A DNA stretch of 64,000 bases, from positions 1-64,000 of IMG/VR virus record IMGVR_UViG_3300037041_000399; one strand, given 5' to 3'. The position numbers were made by a program, and so were the translations under genes. Origin of the DNA: a virus. The notes beneath the pieces are model-generated. The model had not been told where the DNA came from and did not search any database. It saw only the letters and a program-made list of their open reading frames with translations. Below are positions 16,196 through 25,492 of this stretch, piece after piece (positions within the stretch are counted from its first letter, which is position 1; every line of letters starts with the position of its first letter).

Positions 16196-19100
16196 ATGGC
16201 CGTTAATGCTAACACACAAATTTATGACAAGACGCTAGATCGTGCTGCAATGACACGCCTTTATGAAAGAAGAGTCTCCGGAAAAGTAGATTTAATCATT
16301 GATGGCCATGTCCTACGTCTTGACAAATTAATAAAAGCTTTTGAAAGTATGAACCCCTTTCGTAAAGAACTGGATAGAGAACTTACAAAGACTTACAAAA
16401 ATGTAAATAATACTGTACATAAAGACTTATTGTCTTTAACAACAGACCAGTTATCTTTTGCCTATCAAAAGGTGGAAGTAGCTATGGGTAATATTTGGCG
16501 TACAGAAAGACCTAAGCAAAGAGTTGCAGAAGAAATAGCACTAGCAAATCCACTTCACAAAAACCAAACAATGGAACAAGGTTGGAGTGGGATTGCTAAT
16601 AATGAAAAGATTAGACTAGAAGCTGTAATACGTAAAGGTATTGCTGACGGAAAGACAATGGACCAGATAGCTCTTGAAGTTCGTACTGGTAATGTACATA
16701 AGATTACAAGAACACAAGCTAAGGGTTTAGTTATTACTGCTGTTACTTCTGTGTGCTCTCAAGCTGATCATGCAATCTATAAAGCAAATGGTAAAGCCTT
16801 ACAAGGGTGGCAATATGTATCTGTTCTTGATGCTCGCACAACCCCTATCTGCGCTGGTCGCGATGGGCATATTTATGACATTTCTGATACTGTACATCTC
16901 CCTCCAGCTCATTGGCATTGTCGTTCAACAACTACTCCTGTGTTTAAATCATGGGAAGATATGTCAAAGCTTGAAGGAGTTGCACAGGTTCGTAAACGAA
17001 ACTTAGCAGGACTTACGGATGATCAGAAAGCCTTTTATGATGGCAATACACCATTAAGAGAAAGTTATAATGACTGGCTGCTAAGACAACCTCAAGACAT
17101 CCAATTAAGACACTTAGGTGATTATAAAAAAGTTAGTATGTTTAATAGTCAGCAGTTAACTTTAGACAAATTTACGAATGATGAAGGCAATACTATTGGT
17201 ATTACTGAACTGAGACGTATGACGGACTCTACGTATACTCTTCCAAATGATACACAAAAGTTTGCTAATGCTAAAGCTAAATTAGATGCGATGCAATTAC
17301 ATGCAACAACGCCTGAAGCCTTTTATCAAGATACAAAATTAGTAAATACATTAAGAGATTATTATTTATTACAAGCTGGCGAATTAGATGGTACTCTATC
17401 CCTCACAAACTATCGCGGTTCCCTCTTACATACCAAGAAGGCTACCAAATCACGAGTACTCAACAGCTTGCCAACAGAAGAGCAAACAATCTTCAATCCA
17501 GTTACAGGTCGTTACGAAGACGTCAGATTGTACCAACCAAACGTTGAGGTATTAAATAATAACCTAAGATTACTACGTGAAAGCCCTGTATTAAAGCAAG
17601 AAGATAAAGACTTCATTGAGAAGTTTATTGGCAGTCTTGATGAAAAGATGGGTGCTAATGAAAGAGCTGCTGTAGCAGATAATCTTCGTATTATATTCAC
17701 TAGGTTCCGTAATAACGGAGAGCAATGGGGTAACTTCAAGGCTGTAGTACAAGGTCAGATTAAGTTTGATGTAATGAATGTATCAGATTCTCTTGAAACA
17801 CAATTAAGAAGAGATACTGATGTACTTAAGAAATTAACGCAAGACAATTACATTGACCCTATACTAGGCCCTACTCAGCTACAAGATCTTCATGATAATT
17901 TTATCAACAATATTCGTGCTAGAAATAACTGGGAAGATAGTGTTGCTCCTAAGATTGCTAGAGAATTACGCAATGTATTTGATTACAAGATACCTATTAA
18001 ATTAAAAAGAATGCCTAATGGCAAAGAACGATTATCAGAAGCTGATTTAGATCAATTTTATTTACGATTTGCGCACAGATTAAGTATGGCAGATATGCCG
18101 GATAGAGATCAATTTGCAGTTGCATTAGGACGTGACTTATATAATATGTCAGGCTTAAATGGTAATCGCAAAGAATGGTATGATTTAGGGATGTCAATGT
18201 TAGAAGCAAAGAATGTTACTAAGTTCTTTGAAGTAGAAACATTTGGCGTTCAAAAGCGAAGAATGAAAAGCAGATTGAGCAACAGTCTGTTTGGCCCTTA
18301 TTATGACACTCTGTCATATAACATACGGGTTACTGATCCTCGTGTACAAGAGTATGCGCAGCTCACAAGGAAAGTGGAAGTCGGCCTACGTGTTGGCGTT
18401 ACATCTGAGAAGAACAAGTTGCTATTCCGCGAGGGTTATAAAACGTACTTTATTGACAGAGGTCTCCTAGGTTTAGAAGATACTCGTATTCCCATTACAT
18501 CTACAAACAGCTTTAGTGATTTTCCTGAACAATTTGTTGATAAGAACCTAGCTAATGCTTTAAATTGGGCATCAAAGTCTAAGTATAAAATTGACGAAGA
18601 TTTTTATGATTTTACAAAGAAATTATTGTACTTCGAAGATGATAGAGGCAACGCTAAGAAGTATAACGAATTGAATGAATATAAACACTATATTTCTTCT
18701 AGGGGAGATGCCTATGAAAGATTCAAATCGATGGACTGGTTACGGACACGAGGATATTCTTTTAGTAATCATGCTTTTGTTGACCATCGTGCTCGTATAT
18801 ATGATCGCGGACTCATTAGTCCTCAGTCAGGAGAGTCCTTCAGACCATTCCTTAATACCGAACAATCAAAAGTGTTGGGTGAGGCTGGATACAGAAACTT
18901 CAGAGACCAAATAGGTGCATTTATGGGCGGTCTTAATGATACTTTTGAAGGGCGATATAATTCATTATCCTTTACTGGTAGACAAAAGATTGCTGATAAG
19001 CTATGGCCAGATATGGTAGATATTGGCAACAAGATGCTACGTGGTAAGCCTGCTGATCTTCGTGCTATATTAGAATCAGAAATGGTACAATTAGTAGATG

Positions 19101-21511
19101 GTGAAGAACTAGGCAAGTTCTTTAGGTTTGCTATGGAATCAGCTAAGATAGATAATCATTTAAAAGCTGGTGGTACTATGGAAGACTATAAGACAGCCTT
19201 AGCTTTAGAACAAGATGCTTCATCTTCTGGTGCTCAAATTATTGCATTAACAACAAAGAACAAACAGTTAGCTGAATTATCTAATGTTGTACCTACAAAT
19301 CAAAAACGTAGATTGTACGATGAGATTGCTGCTGCCACTTATAATGATCCTCGTTTTAAAGTATTAAACGAGAAGTTGGGGTTAAATGAAAAAGATTTAC
19401 GGAAGGCGGCTAAAGCTCAGAACATGGTTACTTTTTATGGTGCAGGTGAACGAACTGGCATCCTTAATGTGGAAGGCAAGCTCGCAAAGATTTTGGAAAA
19501 GGCACCTGCAAAGCCTATAGAGGTTAAGGTAACAGAGGGTTTGTTATCTGAAAGACAAGACTCAGCTGGTTTACTACGTGTATTAGGTGTTGAAAACAAA
19601 ACAGATCCAAATTATGTAGGGACTCCCGAAGAGATTATTAAAGCTCAAGGTGATCTAATTGCTAAAGCTATGAAAGGTAAGTTATCTCCTGCAGAATTAA
19701 AAGATACATTTAAATGGTTACATACTGCTGATATTGAATTGACAGATGCTCGTAGAGAAAGAGCTACATATAAAACATTTGATCATAAGACTGGTGAAAA
19801 ATTCTCTAAAGAAAAGATAGCTGAAAATAAGGCTAAATTTGAACAGCGCTCAAAAGGCGATACTAAGAAATATATTGCTATGCAAGTTGTAGAAGAACTC
19901 GGTGAGTTTTTGGATGAGCATTTAAAATCTTTAAATGTCCCTTCCAATTCAAGAGCTTTTAAATTACTAGAAGCTCAAAAGCGTATCTTAAAGTCAAATA
20001 GATTTGGTGAAGACACTATTATTAAAGATGAAGCTAGTGTTTATAATTTAAAGACAAATAAACAAGCTGCTGAAATGGCTTTAGAAGATGCAGAATTTAC
20101 CGTTGCTACAGCTGATACTGAAAAGACTATAGCAGATCTTAACTTAGCATTACAAGAAGAATTAGTCAATGTAACTAAAAAGCCTGAATCTTTTGCATCT
20201 ACTTTAGTTGTTAAAGCATCTGATCGTGATAAGGTACTTAATGAAATATCTGCAAGAGCAGCGAGATACGAAAGGTTTGACCCTGAAACAGCTAATGAGC
20301 TTAAAGAACTCAGAGCGAATGTACGAGATATCTTTAATAAAGGTCAGGATCCTGGCGACGATATTATGGAAGCGCTCTACTTCCTCGATCCAGAGACTAA
20401 ACAGTTAGTTGAAAAGATGTCTCATCAATATGGCAGAGTCGTAACACCTGCTGACTTCCAAGCTATTGCTAAAATTATGTCTGAACAGTTAAGTGAGCAA
20501 GTACCTATCTTAAAAGACTTTACTAAGTTCTTTGGTAGACTTGCTGAAGACTTTTTAATTAACTCTAAGCCTTCTAAATCTGCATTTGATTGGAAAGATA
20601 TTGGTGCTACTGGTATTCTAGGCACACGTAAGAGAGGTTATGTACTACCTGATCGTGTGAGTGAAATACTAGGGTTAAAAGCTGGTGAGCCTCTGTCTGA
20701 AAAGTTTTTGAGCAGATTTAACGGATGGAAACCAGACGGACCTTTATCGGACTTACTATTTGGTGTTAAAGCACCAGATAATAGACGTACAGGTTTTAAA
20801 GTCTTTAAATTAGAACCTATTGAAAAAGCAACTATATCAAAAGGTTTTGAAATATTCTATGCAAATAAACTTCCTACGTCATGGACTAATGTGCCTTGGG
20901 TTAATTTTGACGGTAAAATTATCGAACAAAATTTCACTCAGACATTTGAGGAGCGTCTAGCTTATAAGGATAAAGACGGGAATTGGGTTAACAATATACT
21001 ACAAATACCTCAAAAGACAGAAGCTACATGGTGGGAACAAGTCGTAAACGCAGATGGGAAAATTAATGATATCGCAGACGCAGGAAAAGCAAGAACAGCT
21101 TTTGCCGTTAACGGGAACCATTCCAACGACGCCACATTGGTCAAGAATTTCCATTTGTGGGGAAAGGAAAATGATATTGCCACAAGTACAATCCACGATG
21201 CCTTCTTTGCAAACGCAGCAGATATGCTCAATGCAAGAGCAGGGATTAGAAAGTTGTATGCACGAACTCTTGATGCGTCACCCGTCTTATCTACTCTGAA
21301 TGAGATGAAAGCTCGCGGGTTGCCTAAAGAACTATATGATCAGTACTTACAAGAAGCTATTGACAAGGGATTAATACCTGTAGAAGGGGTGTCCGTTGTT
21401 GGCGGCAAAGTACTAAAGAAATCCGATATTCTCACCAAAGAGAATATTATGTCAGATATACCTGATCCTACTAAATTTGAGGATGATTGGGGTTTTTATG
21501 GCATAGGCTGA
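16196..21511 (+). CDS. MuF-type head protein fused to a single-subunit RNA polymerase (putative virion RNA polymerase)
   Basis: This 1771-residue protein has two recognisable parts. Residues about 165-250 are an SPP1 gp7/Mu F domain, with C219, an H-containing strand and the HWHCRS signature at 239-244. From about residue 700 onward it is a T7/N4-type RNA polymerase. A VDHRARIY segment is at 862-869. Motif A has D1007, G1012 and Q1014. Motif B has R1069, K1073 and Y1081-G1082. Motif C has H1667-D1668. Spacings within each motif equal those of T7 (D537/G542/Q544; R627/K631/Y639; H811/D812). The B to C distance is about 587 residues against 173 in T7, so a large insertion is present. Next to the portal gene, it is likely packaged and injected to start transcription. 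Confidence 0.88.
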   Translation: MAVNANTQIYDKTLDRAAMTRLYERRVSGKVDLIIDGHVLRLDKLIKAFESMNPFRKELDRELTKTYKNVNNTVHKDLLSLTTDQLSFAYQKVEVAMGNIWRTERPKQRVAEEIALANPLHKNQTMEQGWSGIANNEKIRLEAVIRKGIADGKTMDQIALEVRTGNVHKITRTQAKGLVITAVTSVCSQADHAIYKANGKALQGWQYVSVLDARTTPICAGRDGHIYDISDTVHLPPAHWHCRSTTTPVFKSWEDMSKLEGVAQVRKRNLAGLTDDQKAFYDGNTPLRESYNDWLLRQPQDIQLRHLGDYKKVSMFNSQQLTLDKFTNDEGNTIGITELRRMTDSTYTLPNDTQKFANAKAKLDAMQLHATTPEAFYQDTKLVNTLRDYYLLQAGELDGTLSLTNYRGSLLHTKKATKSRVLNSLPTEEQTIFNPVTGRYEDVRLYQPNVEVLNNNLRLLRESPVLKQEDKDFIEKFIGSLDEKMGANERAAVADNLRIIFTRFRNNGEQWGNFKAVVQGQIKFDVMNVSDSLETQLRRDTDVLKKLTQDNYIDPILGPTQLQDLHDNFINNIRARNNWEDSVAPKIARELRNVFDYKIPIKLKRMPNGKERLSEADLDQFYLRFAHRLSMADMPDRDQFAVALGRDLYNMSGLNGNRKEWYDLGMSMLEAKNVTKFFEVETFGVQKRRMKSRLSNSLFGPYYDTLSYNIRVTDPRVQEYAQLTRKVEVGLRVGVTSEKNKLLFREGYKTYFIDRGLLGLEDTRIPITSTNSFSDFPEQFVDKNLANALNWASKSKYKIDEDFYDFTKKLLYFEDDRGNAKKYNELNEYKHYISSRGDAYERFKSMDWLRTRGYSFSNHAFVDHRARIYDRGLISPQSGESFRPFLNTEQSKVLGEAGYRNFRDQIGAFMGGLNDTFEGRYNSLSFTGRQKIADKLWPDMVDIGNKMLRGKPADLRAILESEMVQLVDGEELGKFFRFAMESAKIDNHLKAGGTMEDYKTALALEQDASSSGAQIIALTTKNKQLAELSNVVPTNQKRRLYDEIAAATYNDPRFKVLNEKLGLNEKDLRKAAKAQNMVTFYGAGERTGILNVEGKLAKILEKAPAKPIEVKVTEGLLSERQDSAGLLRVLGVENKTDPNYVGTPEEIIKAQGDLIAKAMKGKLSPAELKDTFKWLHTADIELTDARRERATYKTFDHKTGEKFSKEKIAENKAKFEQRSKGDTKKYIAMQVVEELGEFLDEHLKSLNVPSNSRAFKLLEAQKRILKSNRFGEDTIIKDEASVYNLKTNKQAAEMALEDAEFTVATADTEKTIADLNLALQEELVNVTKKPESFASTLVVKASDRDKVLNEISARAARYERFDPETANELKELRANVRDIFNKGQDPGDDIMEALYFLDPETKQLVEKMSHQYGRVVTPADFQAIAKIMSEQLSEQVPILKDFTKFFGRLAEDFLINSKPSKSAFDWKDIGATGILGTRKRGYVLPDRVSEILGLKAGEPLSEKFLSRFNGWKPDGPLSDLLFGVKAPDNRRTGFKVFKLEPIEKATISKGFEIFYANKLPTSWTNVPWVNFDGKIIEQNFTQTFEERLAYKDKDGNWVNNILQIPQKTEATWWEQVVNADGKINDIADAGKARTAFAVNGNHSNDATLVKNFHLWGKENDIATSTIHDAFFANAADMLNARAGIRKLYARTLDASPVLSTLNEMKARGLPKELYDQYLQEAIDKGLIPVEGVSVVGGKVLKKSDILTKENIMSDIPDPTKFEDDWGFYGIG

Positions 21512-21560
21512 AAAGCTATAGCTATTAACATTCTTTAAACTATACCGAAAGGACTTAAAA

Positions 21561-22025
21561 ATGGAAATTACACAAGACTTCTTGAAAAAGAATTATCATT
21601 ATGGAGATGGATTTTTATATTCTATTACTACAGGAAATTTAGTGGGTCATTTCAATGGGAGTGGGAGAGTTCAAATTACAATAAGACTAAATGGCAAAAA
21701 GAAACAATTTTATGCTCACCGTCTTATTTTCCTCTATCATAATGGGTATTTACCAGAAATTGTAGATCATATTGATAGAGATCCTGCTAATAATAGAATA
21801 GAAAATTTAAGAGCGGCAACACCAACAGAAAGCTCTTGTAATAGGATTACACCAAATGCTTCAGGCTATCCTGGTGTAGATAAGTATAATAAAAGATGGC
21901 GTGCAAAAATTAGATATCAAAATAAATATATACATATAGGATATTTTGATACACCTGAAGAAGCTTATAAAGCTTATAATACAACACGTCTAGAATTACA
22001 TGGCGAATTTGCGCCACAAGGGTAA
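21561..22025 (+). CDS. HNH homing endonuclease with AP2 domain
   Basis: The 154-residue protein has an HNH_3 nuclease core: AHRLIFLYHNG, VDHIDRDPANNRIENLRAAT (residues about 52-88). An AP2-like DNA-binding end follows (GYPGVDKYNKRWRAKI to AYKAYNTTRLELHGEF). These selfish enzymes cut an allele lacking them and copy themselves in. It lies alone between the MuF-polymerase and the capsid operon leader, a typical free-standing insertion. AAAGGA precedes the ATG. Confidence 0.9.
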   Translation: MEITQDFLKKNYHYGDGFLYSITTGNLVGHFNGSGRVQITIRLNGKKKQFYAHRLIFLYHNGYLPEIVDHIDRDPANNRIENLRAATPTESSCNRITPNASGYPGVDKYNKRWRAKIRYQNKYIHIGYFDTPEEAYKAYNTTRLELHGEFAPQG

Positions 22026-22028
22026 ACT

Positions 22029-22163
22029 ATGAATACTGAAATTAAAAGATGTAATTGTAAACACGAAGCGCAAGATAAACTCCACGGCAATGGGATGCGA
22101 GTTATGAATGCAACTCAAAAGAAAGACTTCCGTTGCACTGTATGTGGAGCAACACATAAGTAA
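22029..22163 (+). CDS. Small zinc-ribbon protein
   Basis: A 44-residue frame with two CxC/CxxC pairs (KRCNCKHE near the start and CTVCG near the end) that can bind one zinc ion. Small phage zinc-ribbon proteins of this kind are common near structural genes; a role in nucleic acid or protein binding is inferred. It starts three bases after the HNH stop. Confidence 0.65.
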   Translation: MNTEIKRCNCKHEAQDKLHGNGMRVMNATQKKDFRCTVCGATHK

Positions 22164-22178
22164 CTATTTGGTTGGGAG

Positions 22179-22196
22179 ACCCCGTTAAATTAACCC
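22179..22196 (+). promoter_or_regulatory. Repeated 18-mer, copy 3
   Basis: ACCCCGTTAAATTAACCC lies 185 bp before the scaffold gene and is followed by CAGCCGTCTCCCCC and an AT hairpin, as in copies 1 and 5. Confidence 0.7.
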
Positions 22197-22214
22197 TCAG
22201 CCGTCTCCCCCTAT

Positions 22215-22232
22215 ATTATAATTAATTATAAT
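22215..22232 (+). other. AT-rich leader hairpin 2
   Basis: ATTATAA at 22215-22221 pairs with TTATAAT at 22226-22232 around TTAA, 18 nt after copy 3 of the 18-mer. A further AT-only stretch with TATATAAT-like sequence follows to 22255. Confidence 0.45.
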
Positions 22233-22263
22233 GATATATAATATAATATATATCTCTTATATA

Positions 22264-22281
22264 ACCCCGTTAAATTAACCC
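22264..22281 (+). promoter_or_regulatory. Repeated 18-mer, copy 4
   Basis: A perfect copy of ACCCCGTTAAATTAACCC 85 bp after copy 3, without the C-rich stretch. It is the nearest copy to the scaffold and capsid genes. The 200 bp between 22164 and 22363 hold only this leader. Confidence 0.68.
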
Positions 22282-22363
22282 TAAATATAGAAATTTAGAG
22301 ATTCCATCATTATAGATTGTATCTGTAATATATAAACGAGTTGTACTCAAAGGAAATAAACAA

Positions 22364-23011
22364 ATGTCTACCGAAACTGATGAAACAAAAACACAAGAAA
22401 CTAATACTCCTGCTCCGGATAGTACTACTACCACTCCTCCTGTGGATGACGTGGACAGCAAAATCCAAGAAGCACTTAAGCCTATCAAATCGAAACTCGA
22501 TAACGCGTATAAAGAGCGTGACGAAGCTTTAAGAAAAGCAGCAGAGTATGAACAGAAAGAAAAAGAAGCTAATATAGCACGTCTACAAGAAGAAGGAAAA
22601 CACAAAGAAGCTTATGAACTTCAGTTGGCAGAAGCTAATGCAAAATTAGAGGCTGTAACAAAGCGTAACATAGAGCTTGCTCGTGATGCAGAAATTAAAT
22701 CTGTATTAGCAAGTTATACGCTTAGAAATGATAAAGCTCGAGATATGGCCTATATGGATATAGCTAGCCAACTTGTACAAAATGAACAAGGTGTCTGGAT
22801 TCACAAGAGTGGTGCTGATCTTAGAACGTTTGTAAAACAATTTTCTGAAAACGACGATAATTCTTTCTTGTTTAAACAAAAAGCATCATCAGGTGCAGGT
22901 AGCACTTCATCTAGTACTACGCCTTCTACTGACACAAAACCGAAATCAATATTTCACATGTCTCAGGAAGAGGTACTAAAACTTGCGGCGGAAGGAAAAC
23001 TACGCCAATAA
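22364..23011 (+). CDS. Scaffold protein
   Basis: The 215-residue protein is acidic and highly helical. It has a Thr/Pro-rich N-terminus, a coiled coil from about 30 to 110 (EARKAAEYEQKEKEAN-like heptads), a Ser/Thr linker and a basic C-terminal helix that probably contacts capsid protein. It directly precedes the capsid gene, the usual place for a procapsid scaffold. It follows an 18-mer pair and AAAGGA. Confidence 0.82.
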   Translation: MSTETDETKTQETNTPAPDSTTTTPPVDDVDSKIQEALKPIKSKLDNAYKERDEALRKAAEYEQKEKEANIARLQEEGKHKEAYELQLAEANAKLEAVTKRNIELARDAEIKSVLASYTLRNDKARDMAYMDIASQLVQNEQGVWIHKSGADLRTFVKQFSENDDNSFLFKQKASSGAGSTSSSTTPSTDTKPKSIFHMSQEEVLKLAAEGKLRQ

Positions 23012-23030
23012 ACTACTAAGGAATTAAAAA

Positions 23031-24251
23031 ATGGCTGCAACAAGCGTTAACTATACCAGCGGAACATCTGGTAATAATAACAATTATGTATTACAAGAAG
23101 CTATTGGTGCTTATAGCGATGAAGCTTACACCACTGCTCGTAAACTTTCTGGTACTGGAATCACATCTAGCAACCCACAAATTGATACTAACACAGAAAC
23201 CTTTATTGGTCAAATGCGTTGGTTAAAACCTTTAAATCCAACTATCAATATTGCGTCTTTAACAGATGCTACTGATGGTGCTAAAACTAACTATCAATCA
23301 GAATTTAGTACTTACATTAAAACTGTTCGTACTCATGGTGCTGAAAAAGTCAACATGACTGAAGTAGTTACACGTCAAGATGGTTTAGCTAAAATTGGTC
23401 GTGACTTTGGCGAAACTCGTGCGCAAGACGAACACAATGCAATTCTTTCTGTATTGAAAGGTGTTGCTATTTCTGAAGCACTATTAGGCACTGGCACAGG
23501 CGGCTTAGGCGGCCAAACTTTCACTAATGATCCTACAAGCATGAACAACGGTTTCTACGTTGATTTAGGCTCTACAGGTAAAATTGTTAGTGCTAATGGT
23601 GTATCACCTGCTGGTGTTGCTAACTATGCATACCAAGGTGCATCACGTGCAGAAAGCCTTTTAAATGCGTTCGGTCAAGCTTTCAAAGACTACGAACCAG
23701 AATGGGCATACTTAGCTGTGTCTCCTGAAGTATTAGCGTCTTTCCGTTCAGCTAATTTCGTTGATGAAATTACTATTACCGAAGGCAACATGAACTTCCA
23801 AACAATCTTCAATGGTAAATTCCGTTTGATTGTTACACGTGCTAACCAATCTTTAAGCACTGATGAATTGACTGCCCTTAACTTAGGTGCTGGTGTTGAC
23901 ATTACAGGTACTAAAACCTCATTTATTATCTTACCTGGTGCTATTGCAATGGAATCATTAGCAGTGCCTGATTCTACTGAAGTATACCGTGATGCTAACA
24001 AATACAAAGGTGGTGGTGTTACTTCTGTCTGGTCACGTTGGGGCTATGTATTAGCACCTGCTGGTTATGACTGGAATGGTGATGTAACTAAATTCCCAAG
24101 TGATTCTGATTACTCTCAATTCCGTGCTGCTGGCGCAACTGTTGCTGCTACTGGTGTTAATGCAGGTAACCGTGCAAGTGTACAAGGTGCTTGGAAACGT
24201 AAAGCGTCTTCTGCATTGTCTTTAGGTATCTTGCCTGTATTCCATTCTTAA
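23031..24251 (+). CDS. Major capsid protein
   Basis: The 406-residue protein lies between scaffold and head-tail connector genes. Its size suits a shell protein, and it contains the phrases TETFIGQMRWLKPL and WSRWGYVLAPAGYDW. Codon use is unlike its neighbours, favouring CGT, GGT, AAC and TTC as in highly expressed genes. I cannot prove the fold from sequence, but an HK97-like fold is expected. No protease domain is seen nearby. Confidence 0.82.
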   Translation: MAATSVNYTSGTSGNNNNYVLQEAIGAYSDEAYTTARKLSGTGITSSNPQIDTNTETFIGQMRWLKPLNPTINIASLTDATDGAKTNYQSEFSTYIKTVRTHGAEKVNMTEVVTRQDGLAKIGRDFGETRAQDEHNAILSVLKGVAISEALLGTGTGGLGGQTFTNDPTSMNNGFYVDLGSTGKIVSANGVSPAGVANYAYQGASRAESLLNAFGQAFKDYEPEWAYLAVSPEVLASFRSANFVDEITITEGNMNFQTIFNGKFRLIVTRANQSLSTDELTALNLGAGVDITGTKTSFIILPGAIAMESLAVPDSTEVYRDANKYKGGGVTSVWSRWGYVLAPAGYDWNGDVTKFPSDSDYSQFRAAGATVAATGVNAGNRASVQGAWKRKASSALSLGILPVFHS

Positions 24252-24261
24252 GGAGTAGGTT

Positions 24262-24738
24262 ATGGCACTCGTTAAAGGTGTTAATTCTTATGCTAATTTG
24301 ACAGAGGCCGATACTTATTTTGAAAACAAGTTAGACGTGGCTGCTTGGCTTGATGCTGCTGATACTCAAAAAGAGCAAGCATTATGTACAGCCACAGCTA
24401 TTCTCGATGAATTGGTATGGATCGGAGTCATTTATGACCCTTCTCAAAGTTTGGCATTCCCTCGAAAAGATGCAGAATACTTCGATCCTAAACAAGGTAC
24501 TATGGTAGAGTTATCTGGTATTCCATTGAGAATAACAATCGCTACCTATGAACTTGCATATCATCTTTTAAACAATGATGGTCTATTTGATGACACAGGC
24601 ATGGTAAAGAATCTTAATTTAGGTGATATTAGTTTACAGACAGTGATGCCTGCTAACAAAATACCACGTATTGTAAGAAGCTATATCAACCCATTACTAA
24701 CTAATAGTGGTGCAAGAACATGGTGGAGGGCTAACTAA
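24262..24738 (+). CDS. Head-tail connector (adaptor), DnaT_2-like
   Basis: The 158-residue helical protein opens with SYANLTEADTYFENKL and continues with DTQKEQALCTATAILDEL, the pattern of the phage proteins annotated as DnaT-like but acting as head-tail adaptors. It follows the capsid gene and is coupled by TAATG to the next gene. It probably binds under the portal. Confidence 0.72.
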   Translation: MALVKGVNSYANLTEADTYFENKLDVAAWLDAADTQKEQALCTATAILDELVWIGVIYDPSQSLAFPRKDAEYFDPKQGTMVELSGIPLRITIATYELAYHLLNNDGLFDDTGMVKNLNLGDISLQTVMPANKIPRIVRSYINPLLTNSGARTWWRAN

Positions 24739-25079
24739 TGGCCTACAAAGGACTTATTGGAAACCAGTTGACATTGGCATTTAACATGGCTAAAGATTTA
24801 GCTGTGTCAATGACGTTCATGAGTGCCACAAAAGAATTTGATTTTAGCACTGGTGCTGTAGACACTACTGCCTCAAGCAGTGTCATTGTAAAAGCTATTC
24901 CCGTGAAAACAAGAAAGACAAAAGACTCTGAATCCTTACAAATCTTAATTAAGAACAAGGATGTCGGTGACGTGTCTCTCTTTTCTACTGTTGTGAATGA
25001 CGGCGTGGAATGGACTATTAGTGCTACGATCATCTCAAATACATACACGAGTATATTAGAACTTACGAGGTCATTATAA
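24738..25079 (+). CDS. Putative head closure (stopper) protein
   Basis: This 113-residue beta-rich protein lies between adaptor and tail terminator, where the stopper protein sits in siphovirus connector modules. Residues like IKNKDVGDVSLFSTV suggest a small beta barrel. It is coupled to both neighbours by TAATG overlaps. Call by position. Confidence 0.55.
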   Translation: MAYKGLIGNQLTLAFNMAKDLAVSMTFMSATKEFDFSTGAVDTTASSSVIVKAIPVKTRKTKDSESLQILIKNKDVGDVSLFSTVVNDGVEWTISATIISNTYTSILELTRSL

Positions 25080-25483
25080 TGGGAAAATTCGTAGGTGTTG
25101 AGAAAGATATATTTAGTGTATTTGCTACCCCTGCGTGGGTGGCAGAGAGTATAAAGACATTCCCATCGAACTATATAACTGTGAATAGTGGCAAGGAATT
25201 TATCCGAGTCTCTGTGATACCTAGTGGTTACGGCATAAACCGTACTTCTACTAGCGGTATCCTCATGATTGATATTTTTATACCTGCCGGAGGAGGCACA
25301 AGACGTGCTTTCGAGATTGCAGACACATTAGATTCCTATTTAGTGAATAAGGCTATCAGTCATTTAACCGATAATGCTCAAACCCAATTTGGGTTCAGTT
25401 CGATTAGTCCTAATGGGATCGACAAGGACAATCCCTCACTATATAGAGTCACTTACTCTATCACGTTTAACTACTTTTGTTAA
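25079..25483 (+). CDS. Tail terminator-like protein (DUF4128-like)
   Basis: The 134-residue protein has the DUF4128 pattern: a start like KDIFSVFATP, a strand GILMIDIFIPAGGGTRRAFEI, and a closing strand YRVTYSITFNYFC. Proteins of this type cap the tail tube and join it to the head. It precedes the tail tube genes. Confidence 0.72.
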   Translation: MGKFVGVEKDIFSVFATPAWVAESIKTFPSNYITVNSGKEFIRVSVIPSGYGINRTSTSGILMIDIFIPAGGGTRRAFEIADTLDSYLVNKAISHLTDNAQTQFGFSSISPNGIDKDNPSLYRVTYSITFNYFC

Positions 25484-25492
25484 GGAATAAAA

